Shown one piece after another: positions 27,161-35,059 of a stretch of DNA of 64,000 nucleotides; within the stretch, counting starts at the first letter, position 1, and each line of letters begins with the position of its first letter. Source of the stretch: Pseudidiomarina atlantica (lineage in GTDB: Bacteria; Pseudomonadota; Gammaproteobacteria; Enterobacterales; Alteromonadaceae); assembly GCF_000753735.1 (NCBI RefSeq), contig NZ_JPIN01000007.1, positions 1 to 64,000 on the forward strand, in the 5' to 3' direction. Below the pieces are notes generated by a model. It saw nothing but the letters and a program-made list of their open reading frames with translations. It was not told where the DNA came from and made no database searches. The position numbers were made by a program, and so were the translations under genes.

Positions 27161-28725
27161 GTGCGTACCGTCCATCAGGTTTAGTTAAATCAAGGTGTTC
27201 GTTGTAAACAGAGGCTTCAACATTAAAGTAGCCCAGGATCGTATGCGAAAAATTATCATGACTGATAGTAGCGCCCGTTTCGTGTTTACTTACATTAAAT
27301 TCGTCGGACGGCCATACTATCCAGGGTATGTGACGCTGTTCTTCTGGAGCTATCCAGTTAGGCAAGCCATGCAGATAGATACCGTTATCCCCTAGTGATT
27401 CACCGTGGTCAGATACATACATCATACTGCTGTCCAGTTCAGTATGGCTTTTCAATAACTTTATGACCTGACTTACAAGTTGATCGGTGACGAGCAAACT
27501 GTTGTCATAAGCATTAGTAATTTCATCCACAGAACAATTCGACAGCTCTTGACTTTTGCATTCGGGTAAAAACCGTTTCATTTCGTTAGGCGACCGTTCG
27601 TAATAGGCAGGCCCATGACTTCCCATTTGATGAAGCACAATAATTGAGTCCTGATGCAAATTGCTTAACCAAGATTTGAGTTGTTCGAGCATATCTACAT
27701 CATAGCATTCCAACTCCCCACATCGGGACTCGCTCATTTTGACGGTTTTAATTCGATTACAGACATCTTTGCAGCCAGAGTTATTTTCTATCCATGTTGC
27801 ATTAATACCGGCAGTTTCTAAAACATCTAATACATTACTCGAGTTTCTAGCAACATCCGAGTAATTATCAGCTGTTAAAAAACTGAACATGCACGGCACT
27901 GAAATAGCAGTTGCCGTTCCACACGATGTAGCGCTTTTATAGCTGAATATTGGCTCTGATGTCATGAGCGCATTCAGTGAAGGCGTTGTCAGCCGAGCAT
28001 AGTTATTGATTGAAAAATGGTCCGCACGCGCTGTCTCACCCAAAACGATTACCATGACTCTCGGTTTTTCAGACGTACTTACCTGAAAGGCATCTTGCCC
28101 TAATCTTATAAATTGAGTTGGGGTCTCTAATTTTCGTTTCAAAGCCGAGACGGTTGCTGATATGACGTTGAAAGGAGCGACTCTGTACTTCATATCTCGA
28201 TGGTTGCGAAATAAAGAAGCGAAGTCGTCATAACTGGTGTAAGCGATACCGACCGCTAATACTGAAAAGCAAGTCGCCGCTGCAATGCCTTGTTTTATTT
28301 TTGTTGCCGTACTGGAAGGGGGGGAGTTTTATATACGCCAGCAATAACGAAGGGATAACACCAAGTGTTATGAAGGTTTCAAAAAAACTCCCAGAGAGTT
28401 GGTCGCGAGCCTCAGCCGTATCGGTCTCAATTGCATTAATTATCATATCTGCATCAATGATAATGCCATATTCCGACATGTAAAAAAGTGCAGGAGCAGC
28501 AAGAACAAACAACAATATTGCGAATGGCTTGAAAGCATTAACGCATCGGCTGATGGCGAGCGCAACAGTATAGAAAAAAGCAATGAACACCACCAGTTTG
28601 ACTTGCGTGAACCCATGAACCCCGTATTCACTCAACGCACTCATAAGAGGACCCGAGTATCCAAGAGCAAGCCAAGCCGCAACGAGTATTAATAGAGCTG
28701 GAAAATTAAGCGTCAGTCGCTGCAT
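27135..28725 (-). pseudogene. eptA: Lipid A phosphoethanolamine transferase (EptA/MCR family), frameshifted
   Basis: The family moves phosphoethanolamine from phosphatidylethanolamine to lipid A in the periplasm, which lowers polymyxin binding. The N-terminal frame (from ATG 28725, RBS AGGTGAG) encodes five membrane segments and then leaves frame at a run of seven C (coding strand; plus-strand G at 28318-28324). Removing one C gives a continuous protein of about 529 residues through SLFRNHRDMKYRVAPFN. The catalytic domain is intact, with GETARADH (nucleophile Thr), SCGTATAISVPCMFS, MGSHGP and SDHGESLG. It overlaps the PAP2 gene upstream and the regulator gene downstream. Confidence 0.88.
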
Positions 28726-29383
28726 ATTGCTCACCTATATGAAAGATAAATAAAGAAACGCTCCAACAGATGAATGCTGTTGTTATGTCATCAATAAAGA
28801 AGTGTGCGCCCCGGAGCTGTTGAACACCTCCAAGTACAAAGCCGGAAGAAAGTGACAGAGTCAGCGAAGCTCTCGCAAGAAAAGGTCTGCTTTTACGCCA
28901 GAAAAAGTACAGAGCAATCCAGGCAAAGCCAATACTTGAATGTCCCGAAGGGAAGCACCGACCCGACCCAAAATGAGTGTCGTTGAACGACCATAAGCTG
29001 ATATATGGTTTGGCTCCTCCGTATAATTGCAAATCCCAAGGACAGTCCATACCAAGCATAGCCTTAAGGTAATTCACTAAACCAAAAGACAACAAAACCG
29101 ATAAGAGTAACAATACATACCGGCGCCGCTTGCTGTCCCTTTTGGTTGGTAAGAACTGAGCCACGGTTAGGAATAGGACAAACACTACAAATGCGAGATT
29201 AAGCTTCCGTATACCGTCATGAAGAATCGTTTCAGTGATAAAATGGTGCCGTAAAGACCACTGTCCCCCTTCGAGCTGGTATAAAGTATTGGCGACCAAA
29301 AACTTAAGCTCTAAAAATTCTACGACCAGTAATAAAGCCACAAAAACCACCAAAACACGTGTCCAACGCCTCCAAACCGTCAT
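28706..29383 (-). CDS. PAP2-family membrane phosphatase in the eptA operon
   Basis: This protein of about 225 residues has six hydrophobic segments and the PAP2 motifs: KAMLGMDCPWD (motif 1 region, with the usual KxxxxxxRP altered), CFPSGHSSIGF and LRGAHFFIDD. It is unlike the PAP2 protein at 10.4 kb. PAP2 genes also neighbour mcr-1, where the role is undefined. A related role would be dephosphorylating lipid A or undecaprenyl pyrophosphate. Start is uncertain: ATG 29383 has a weak AGAG, ATG 29401 overlaps dgkA. Confidence 0.82.
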   Translation of the reverse strand: MTVWRRWTRVLVVFVALLLVVEFLELKFLVANTLYQLEGGQWSLRHHFITETILHDGIRKLNLAFVVFVLFLTVAQFLPTKRDSKRRRYVLLLLSVLLSFGLVNYLKAMLGMDCPWDLQLYGGAKPYISLWSFNDTHFGSGRCFPSGHSSIGFAWIALYFFWRKSRPFLARASLTLSLSSGFVLGGVQQLRGAHFFIDDITTAFICWSVSLFIFHIGEQYAATDA

Positions 29384-29388
29384 GGACT

Positions 29389-29751
29389 CTAAAGCGGCCA
29401 TAACACAGCTACCCAAACGACGATGAACTGACAGATAGCAATGAATACTGCAGCGGAGGCGATGTCTTTTGCTCGACCGCTGAGCTCGTGAAAGTCGGGG
29501 CCAATGCGGTCGACAACCGCTTCAATGGCGGAGTTCAGTAGCTCTGTAATAAGTAAACCAAGCAATGACATAAGCAGTAGCAACCGCTCTGAAAGCTCAA
29601 GCTCTGCTATCACTAAAACTGGCAGCAACACCAACAATAAAAGTACCTCTTGTCGAAAGGCCGCTTCAAAACGCCACGCCGCTCTAAGCCCTTTCATGGA
29701 ATACTGCGTTGCGTCGATTATTCGGGCTACGCCAGTTTTCCCCGGTTTCAT
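29389..29751 (-). CDS. dgkA: Diacylglycerol kinase
   Basis: This 120-residue protein with three membrane segments matches DgkA (122 in E. coli), which phosphorylates diacylglycerol to phosphatidic acid. The catalytic segment ELLNSAIEAVVDRIG and the N-terminal Arg/Glu pattern are present. Transfer of phosphoethanolamine from phosphatidylethanolamine releases diacylglycerol, so a kinase beside an eptA gene makes biochemical sense and occurs beside mcr-3. The ATG at 29751 follows GAGGTGAC; an upstream ATG (29781) lacks an RBS and overlaps the -10. First gene of the operon. Confidence 0.92.
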   Translation of the reverse strand: MKPGKTGVARIIDATQYSMKGLRAAWRFEAAFRQEVLLLLVLLPVLVIAELELSERLLLLMSLLGLLITELLNSAIEAVVDRIGPDFHELSGRAKDIASAAVFIAICQFIVVWVAVLWPL

Positions 29752-29779
29752 AGTCACCTCATTAGGAATGAAAAACTGC

Positions 29780-29828
29780 ATAGTAAGCAGTCAATATTAA
29801 GTTCAGCTTAAGGTTTGTTTTTTAGTAT
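29780..29828. promoter_or_regulatory. Divergent promoter with a PmrA-box sequence
   Basis: The minus strand reads CTTAAG-CTGAA-CTTAAT (29812-29796), which fits YTTAAK-N5-YTTAAK at every fixed position; the plus strand fits with one mismatch. A TACTAT hexamer lies exactly 10 bases beyond it toward dgkA (29785-29780), and TAGTAT exactly 10 bases beyond it toward the LtaS-like gene (29823-29828). No proper -35 hexamers are present, as expected for activated promoters. Binding is inferred. Confidence 0.75.
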
Positions 29829-29861
29829 TGCGTTCATTATCAGAACTGAGTTGGGCTACTA

Positions 29862-31853
29862 ATGAGCAATACACCTTTACTAAGAGAACTGAAGCCGTCG
29901 CTATTCCAATACCGGACGCTTATAGCGGGCTTTTCGCTGGGCTTAATTATACTAAGTATTAGTCGCTTACTATTATTTATATGGCAGTTTGATCGCGTAA
30001 CTGAGGCAGGAAACCTCAGTTACCTGATGTTGATGGGCCTCAGAGCAGACATCGTTCAAATGGGTTATCTAACATTACCTCTATTGCTATTCGCGCCATT
30101 ATTTTTAAATCGTTGGGGTGCAAGAGCTTGGCAAAAAGTTCAAAGCATTTGGTTGATTATTGCTATCACCTATATCACGTTTATGGAGATCTCAACGCCT
30201 GCTTTTGTTATGCAATACGATTTACGGCCTAACCGTCTGTTTATTGAGTATTTAGAGTACCCCAAGGAAGTGCTAAGTACCCTTTGGGGAGGATTTAAAA
30301 TCTGGTTACTTTTGACCGTGGGAGTGTTAAGTATTTGCCTGTACGGACTAATTAAGCTTGCTAAGCGACTAAACCAGGCTACTTATGGTCATAATCAATA
30401 CACTGGCAGGGCGCTTATTGCTTGGCCGCTTTTGATGGTGCTTGTTTTTGCCGGCGTGCGTTCAACCTTAGCACATCGTCCTGCGAACCCCGCATTTTTT
30501 GCCGTTACATCGGATGCTTTGGTGAATAGTTTAGTTATCAGTTCGGCCTATTCGCTAGAGTACGCAATTTACAGTATGCGGCACGAGGAAAATGCCTCAC
30601 GAATCTATGGAGATGCCAGCTTAGAGGAAATTCTTAACACAGTTCGAGCCCAGCCACACCTGGCAGACAAGGCATTTCCATCTGAGGAATACCCCACAGT
30701 GCACTTTAAAAAAGCCTCCCGGAGCTTCGACAAACCCAAAAATATCGTCGTTATTTTGGAGGAAAGCTTAGGCGCGACTTTTGTTGAAGATCTCGGTGGT
30801 ATCAATGTCACGCCAAACCTACAGCAACTTAGGAAGGAAGGGTGGTGGTTTCAGCAGCTTTACGCAACAGGCACTCGGTCAGTTCGTGGTATTGAGGCGG
30901 TTATTTCCAGCTTCTTACCCACTCCGGGAAGGAGTACAGTGAAACTATCATTGTCTCAGCAAGATTTTTATACCGCTGCTGATCTGTTGTCGCGTGAGGG
31001 ATATTTCACTGAATTTCTTTATGGTGGTGAAACCCACTTTGACAACATGGGGAGCTTTTTCGCAAGTAACGGTTTCCAGTCTATTCTTGGACAGAGTGAC
31101 ATTGATAACCCCAAGTTTGTCGGTAGCTGGGGAGTGAGCGATGAGGACCTGTTTGACACCGCTCATAAAAGGTTTGAGAAACTAGCTAAAAAGAATACGC
31201 CCTTTTTTAGCTTGGTATTTACTTCGTCAAACCACGAACCCTTCGAGTTTCCGGACGATGAAGTCGAGCTCTATTCTACGCCCAAAAACACGGTAGAAAA
31301 CGCTGTCAAATACGCTGACTTTGCGCTGGGTAAGTTTATCGACAAAGCAAAGACGAGTAATTACTGGGAAGATACGATTTTTTTGATTGTTGCTGATCAC
31401 GATACGCGCGTCTATGGAAACGAATTAGTTCCCATCCAAAAGTTCCGCATCCCAGGACTCATTCTGGGAGGCTCTATTCAACCCAAAGAGATTAATGAAA
31501 TTACCAGTCAGATCGACTTAATGCCCACGGTTATATCGCTTGCAGGTATATCTGCCTGGACGCCTGCGATAGGTCAGGATATTTCTAATGATACCGTGCC
31601 ACCAGCTAATCGTGCGATGATGCAATTTGGTAATAACTACGCATGGATGACACCTCAAGGGGTGGCCATTTTAACTCCTGGAGAGGATAGAACCGGTCGC
31701 TATAACTTTGATGAGCGCAAATTTGTGACTGACCAAAATATCAATCAGAGGTTGCGTACTGAGGCACTAGCGCATGCATTATTGCCTTCTTGGCTATATC
31801 AACACCGAGCATATTTTGTCCCAGAGCGTTTAACTGAGCCTTCAAACGAATAG
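29862..31853 (+). CDS. LtaS-type membrane sulfatase-fold transferase
   Basis: This 663-residue protein has about five N-terminal membrane segments (to about residue 210) and a large extracytoplasmic alkaline-phosphatase-fold domain. The metal site is formed by NIVVILEESLG, the candidate nucleophile Thr in YATGTRSVRGIEA near residue 337, and IVADHDTRV. Homologues transfer phosphoglycerol or phosphoethanolamine groups, or are annotated as LTA synthase family in Gram-negatives that lack lipoteichoic acid. It is divergent from dgkA across the PmrA-box sequence, so it may act with the island on envelope decoration. Confidence 0.82.
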   Translation: MSNTPLLRELKPSLFQYRTLIAGFSLGLIILSISRLLLFIWQFDRVTEAGNLSYLMLMGLRADIVQMGYLTLPLLLFAPLFLNRWGARAWQKVQSIWLIIAITYITFMEISTPAFVMQYDLRPNRLFIEYLEYPKEVLSTLWGGFKIWLLLTVGVLSICLYGLIKLAKRLNQATYGHNQYTGRALIAWPLLMVLVFAGVRSTLAHRPANPAFFAVTSDALVNSLVISSAYSLEYAIYSMRHEENASRIYGDASLEEILNTVRAQPHLADKAFPSEEYPTVHFKKASRSFDKPKNIVVILEESLGATFVEDLGGINVTPNLQQLRKEGWWFQQLYATGTRSVRGIEAVISSFLPTPGRSTVKLSLSQQDFYTAADLLSREGYFTEFLYGGETHFDNMGSFFASNGFQSILGQSDIDNPKFVGSWGVSDEDLFDTAHKRFEKLAKKNTPFFSLVFTSSNHEPFEFPDDEVELYSTPKNTVENAVKYADFALGKFIDKAKTSNYWEDTIFLIVADHDTRVYGNELVPIQKFRIPGLILGGSIQPKEINEITSQIDLMPTVISLAGISAWTPAIGQDISNDTVPPANRAMMQFGNNYAWMTPQGVAILTPGEDRTGRYNFDERKFVTDQNINQRLRTEALAHALLPSWLYQHRAYFVPERLTEPSNE

Positions 31854-31942
31854 ACCTTAGTTAGAAGTTAGATTAAAGGCTTTAAATTGAGCAATTGTGG
31901 GGCTGCTACTTGGGCCGTAATCAGTCCGCTCATCGCTCATAG

Positions 31943-31980
31943 CAGACTGCCTGCTTGGCACCATTGTCGGACGTTAACGC
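31943..31980 (-). repeat. Dispersed repeat, copy C
   Basis: The plus strand ends in CGGACGTTAACGC, identical over 13 bases to copy A (22514-22526), and the preceding GCTTGGCACCA is a weaker match. It lies 12 bases after the zinc-ribbon gene's stop codon. Confidence 0.5.
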
Positions 31981-31992
31981 TCGAGCAATACA

Positions 31993-32223
31993 TCAGAGCT
32001 TATTCCATAGGCTCGACTCAGGAAGCTTATCAAGCGCCTTTTTGCTAGCGAAGAAGCGCGTAAGTCCGCAGTCTTTACACACAATTACTCTGAACTTGGC
32101 GCTCGAAAGAAAAGAGCCCAGTCCTGGCAGGTAGTTAGGCGCATAGCCACCTCCAGACGAGACTTCCTTGCTGAGGTACAAGTTCGAGCGTCCACACTCC
32201 GGACAAGTAGAATCGTTAGTCAT
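31993..32223 (-). CDS. Small zinc-ribbon protein
   Basis: This 76-residue protein has CPECG near the N terminus and CKDCG about 40 residues later, which would bind one zinc ion. The linker is Gly-rich (SSGGGYAPNYLPGLG). No enzymatic motif is visible. The ATG at 32223 has AGAGGA 6 bases upstream, better than the upstream ATG at 32262. Function unknown. Confidence 0.7.
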   Translation of the reverse strand: MTNDSTCPECGRSNLYLSKEVSSGGGYAPNYLPGLGSFLSSAKFRVIVCKDCGLTRFFASKKALDKLPESSLWNKL

Positions 32224-32301
32224 GCATATTCCTCTGTGGTAAAACGTGATATTCGTCTTCACTTTTCCTGCTGCGCGCTCGTTGATGAACTCGGCTTTAT
32301 G

Positions 32302-32727
32302 TCAATGTGTAGCATCATAAATCCGCAAAGCCTCGTCCTTATCGCTCAAGGACCGAAGGAAGACGCCTGGCTTGATGCCCGTGAAGTCTTCTCCCTGCAA
32401 CAGAATGAGCCGCACCAACGTGTCACCCTCATATACATCGCTGATCTGGCCCAAGCTGTAATGGAGGTGTCTTGCCAATGGCACTCGAATAACCGAGGGA
32501 ACGTTTGATGCGTTCGTGACAAGAACCTCGTCGACGGTAATGAGTATACGGATGATGTTCTCGAGGCCAGGCCCAGTACGCGCCTCCCTGTCTTCGACAG
32601 GCTTACCGTTACCATCAATCATATCGACACCCGTGACGCGACCGATTAAAATGTGGTCAGCCTCCTGAGCCATCTCCTCGAGCGTTGCCTCGAACGGAAA
32701 GCCTGCGAAGGCGGGAACGCAGAGCAA
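32302..32727 (-). CDS. Secreted hypothetical protein, 5' end doubtful
   Basis: This protein of about 141 residues begins with the end of a signal peptide (LLCVPAFAGFPF). The open frame extends upstream only to a GTA codon, reading VALRCFAVLLCVPAFA after an in-frame stop, so a normal signal peptide is present but lacks an ATG/GTG/TTG at its head. Either a TTG inside it (32727) is used or the original start was lost by a change or rearrangement. The mature part has no motif I recognise. Confidence 0.5.
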   Translation of the reverse strand: MLCVPAFAGFPFEATLEEMAQEADHILIGRVTGVDMIDGNGKPVEDREARTGPGLENIIRILITVDEVLVTNASNVPSVIRVPLARHLHYSLGQISDVYEGDTLVRLILLQGEDFTGIKPGVFLRSLSDKDEALRIYDATH

Positions 32728-32788
32728 AACAGCAAAACAACGAAGCGCTACTTAGTTGTTCCGCGTGATTGAGATAAGTGTGCCTTGC

Positions 32789-33589
32789 CTAATGCTCCAT
32801 TAACAACAACAGCTCGCTAACCACAAGTTCAGGCTCATCAAATTGCACAAAGTGCCCGCTTTTTTCAGTTAAAACCGATTTGCCTTGCGGGAACGCGGCT
32901 GCCCACTCTTGCCAAAGTTCGCCCCACATTGCCCGTCCGCGATCGGTGAAAAATAAGTTCGGCGGATTCTCCATTTTCTTAATCGAAGTAATGACCGTTA
33001 CCGGCATATCTTTAATTTGTGGGTAATCGGGCAACGGCCGCTTGCTCCAGAAGTCTAAGTATTGATTAGACATGCCGTTCTTCATATCGTCGAGTTTGAT
33101 TTGCGCAATTTCTGCGTTGCCCTTTTCTAAGTCTATTGCGCGTAAAATATCAACGTCATGTTCGGACGATGGATCTAACATCAACAGCGCTTTTATTTGT
33201 TCGGGGTAAGCTGCTGCAAAGTCTCGTGCAACACTCCCGCCGTAGGAATGCGCGATCAAGATAACGGGTTGTTGAATGCCTAGTTCAATGAGCAACGTGC
33301 TGGCATGGTCAGCGTAATCTCGCGAGGTAAAATGCTGCTGAATCGCAGTTGAGTTGCCGTTGCCGACGCGCGAATAACGAATAACTTTTGCGTGCTCTGA
33401 GAGGCGTTGAAAAACCGGGTCCCAGTCTGACATGCCTGCGCTGCCGCCAGCTTCGAAAAGAATCACTTCACTGCCACTTCCGGCAATCTCGTATTCGAGA
33501 TCATAGCCTTTAACTTTCACAACATCGGGATTCGCGAAAGCAACCACAGGAACGAGCAAACCTATCAACAACCAATGCAACCTCATCAT
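32789..33589 (-). CDS. Secreted alpha/beta hydrolase
   Basis: This 266-residue protein has a signal peptide (MMRLHWLLIGLLVPVVAFA) and an alpha/beta hydrolase domain. The nucleophile elbow is AHSYGGSVA (Ser near residue 116), and a His near the C terminus lies in EKSGHFVQFDEP; an Asp in MLDPSSEHD may complete the triad. Substrate unknown. Neighbouring accessory genes on the same strand have no visible link to it. Confidence 0.8.
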   Translation of the reverse strand: MMRLHWLLIGLLVPVVAFANPDVVKVKGYDLEYEIAGSGSEVILFEAGGSAGMSDWDPVFQRLSEHAKVIRYSRVGNGNSTAIQQHFTSRDYADHASTLLIELGIQQPVILIAHSYGGSVARDFAAAYPEQIKALLMLDPSSEHDVDILRAIDLEKGNAEIAQIKLDDMKNGMSNQYLDFWSKRPLPDYPQIKDMPVTVITSIKKMENPPNLFFTDRGRAMWGELWQEWAAAFPQGKSVLTEKSGHFVQFDEPELVVSELLLLMEH

Positions 33590-33761
33590 CTGACCTTCTA
33601 CTTTTGCAAAGAAAAACTTCGCATGGGTTATCCCATACCGCCGTCACAAGACATGACTGAGAATTGTAACTGGCTTTAGTTGGACCAACGGCGTGTACCG
33701 CGCTTTCAAAGAACTACTCGACCAGCATAAATGAGGTTTTAATTCACAGTTCGAGCCAACT

Positions 33762-34049
33762 TCACTGACATGCCTTGATCACGTGAAGCGGGTCTTTGGC
33801 AATTGCGCGAATGAGCACTTTTGCCGGTCCCGTTGGCTCACGACGCCCTTGTTCCCAGTTACGTAACGTACCAACGTCTACACCAATCAACTTTGCGAAT
33901 TTATCTTGGCTTAAGTTGATCTGTTGACGAATCTTCTTTACCTCAACGGCTGCGACAAATTGCGCTCGACTAGGTGATTTTTCACCCTTTGCGATCGCAT
34001 CCATCAGCTGGACACTCTCCAATAGTTCGTCAAATGTTGTCGTTTTCAT
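33762..34049 (-). CDS. HigA/NadS-type antitoxin, HTH protein
   Basis: This 95-residue protein ends in an XRE-type helix-turn-helix (INLSQDKFAKLIGVDVGTLRNWEQG). The toxin gene precedes it and overlaps it by 4 bases when read from ATG 34049, the HigBA order. It should neutralise the toxin and repress the pair. TTG 34058 is a less likely start. Confidence 0.85.
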   Translation of the reverse strand: MKTTTFDELLESVQLMDAIAKGEKSPSRAQFVAAVEVKKIRQQINLSQDKFAKLIGVDVGTLRNWEQGRREPTGPAKVLIRAIAKDPLHVIKACQ

Positions 34050-34363
34050 GGTTGCCAATTCTCCACAATACGCCTTAAGGTCTTTAGCTGGTCAGGTGAA
34101 AGATCGCTTTGCTCATTCTTTGCAAACACAAACAACATCCAAACTTGATGTAATGAGTTTGCGTAGTAATAGAGTATTCTATAACTTCCCCGCTTGCCTT
34201 TGTGATCACCTGACCACCGTAGTTTACGAATTCCTCCACTACCTTTAATTACCGCACCCGCAATTGGATTTAATGCCAGCTGGACTTGTAACAATCGATA
34301 GTCTTCATCAGCAACGAATGATTTAATTCGCTTGGTGAAAATTGGAGTTTCAATGAACTGCAT
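34046..34363 (-). CDS. RelE/HigB-superfamily toxin
   Basis: This 105-residue protein begins MQFIETPIFTKRI and has the basic core SGGIRKLRWSGDHKGKRGSYRILYYY typical of RelE-type ribosome-dependent mRNA endonucleases. The ATG at 34363 gives the family start; ATG 34381 would add six residues. A TATAAT overlaps the 34363 ATG, with TTTACT 17 bases upstream; if that is a real promoter, the start must be reconsidered. Confidence 0.82.
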   Translation of the reverse strand: MQFIETPIFTKRIKSFVADEDYRLLQVQLALNPIAGAVIKGSGGIRKLRWSGDHKGKRGSYRILYYYANSLHQVWMLFVFAKNEQSDLSPDQLKTLRRIVENWQP

Positions 34364-34495
34364 TATACGCCAGTGACTCATGTTAGTAAAATTACGTAAT
34401 CGTCAAAGCGTATGGCTGACCATATGCTAGGTCAAACCTATAAATCTGTAAGAAAGAACAGCTAAATATTAAAAATTCTGTGGTGAAATGGTTGT

Positions 34496-34933
34496 TTATT
34501 CGCCGATATCTTCAAACCAAAGTTCGGGCTTCTCGGCAATAAACGTCGTCATCAGTTCAATACAGGTCGGGTCTTGCAACACGTCAACCTTAACACCTGC
34601 TTCGCGCAATCGCTCTTCGGCGCCCATGAAGGTTTGGTTTTCGCCCACGATAACGTGCGGAATACCGTACAACTCAATCGCGCCGGAACACATACAGCAT
34701 GGCGATAAGGTCGTATAAATCGTACACGCTTTGTAAACCGACGCAGGTTGCCGGCCAGCATCAGCAAAAGCATCCATTTCGCCATGCAAAATAGGACTAC
34801 CGCTTTGCACGCGCCGATTGTGCCCACGGCCAATAATCTTGCCGTTATGCACCAACACCGAGCCAATCGGCACACCGCCCTCAGCGAGTCCTTTTTGCGC
34901 TTCTTCAATTGCCGCTTGCATGAATTTGTCCAT
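34496..34933 (-). CDS. Cytosine deaminase, yeast FCY1 type
   Basis: This 145-residue enzyme of the CDA fold has HGEMD (His50, catalytic Glu52) and PCCMC (Cys79, Cys82), the zinc site. The C-terminal LWFEDIGE and the GIPHVIVGEN segment closely resemble yeast cytosine deaminase as I recall it, rather than the amidohydrolase CodA of E. coli. It should convert cytosine to uracil for pyrimidine salvage. tRNA adenosine deaminase TadA is a less likely reading because of these segments. It is divergent from dbpA. Confidence 0.82.
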   Translation of the reverse strand: MDKFMQAAIEEAQKGLAEGGVPIGSVLVHNGKIIGRGHNRRVQSGSPILHGEMDAFADAGRQPASVYKACTIYTTLSPCCMCSGAIELYGIPHVIVGENQTFMGAEERLREAGVKVDVLQDPTCIELMTTFIAEKPELWFEDIGE

Positions 34934-35059
34934 GGTTATTCCTTTAGTAGATTAAACAGCACTATCAGTGCTGTTCTGCTATACTACCACGCTATTTTTT
35001 TGCGCGTTAAGCGCGTTTTGCGCTTTACGATGCGCCCGCCGATAAAGTGAATCATCATC

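Noticed and set aside
28300-28340. Programmed ribosomal frameshift in the eptA-like gene
   Set aside because: No slippery heptamer with a clear downstream pseudoknot was seen; a homopolymer indel is simpler.
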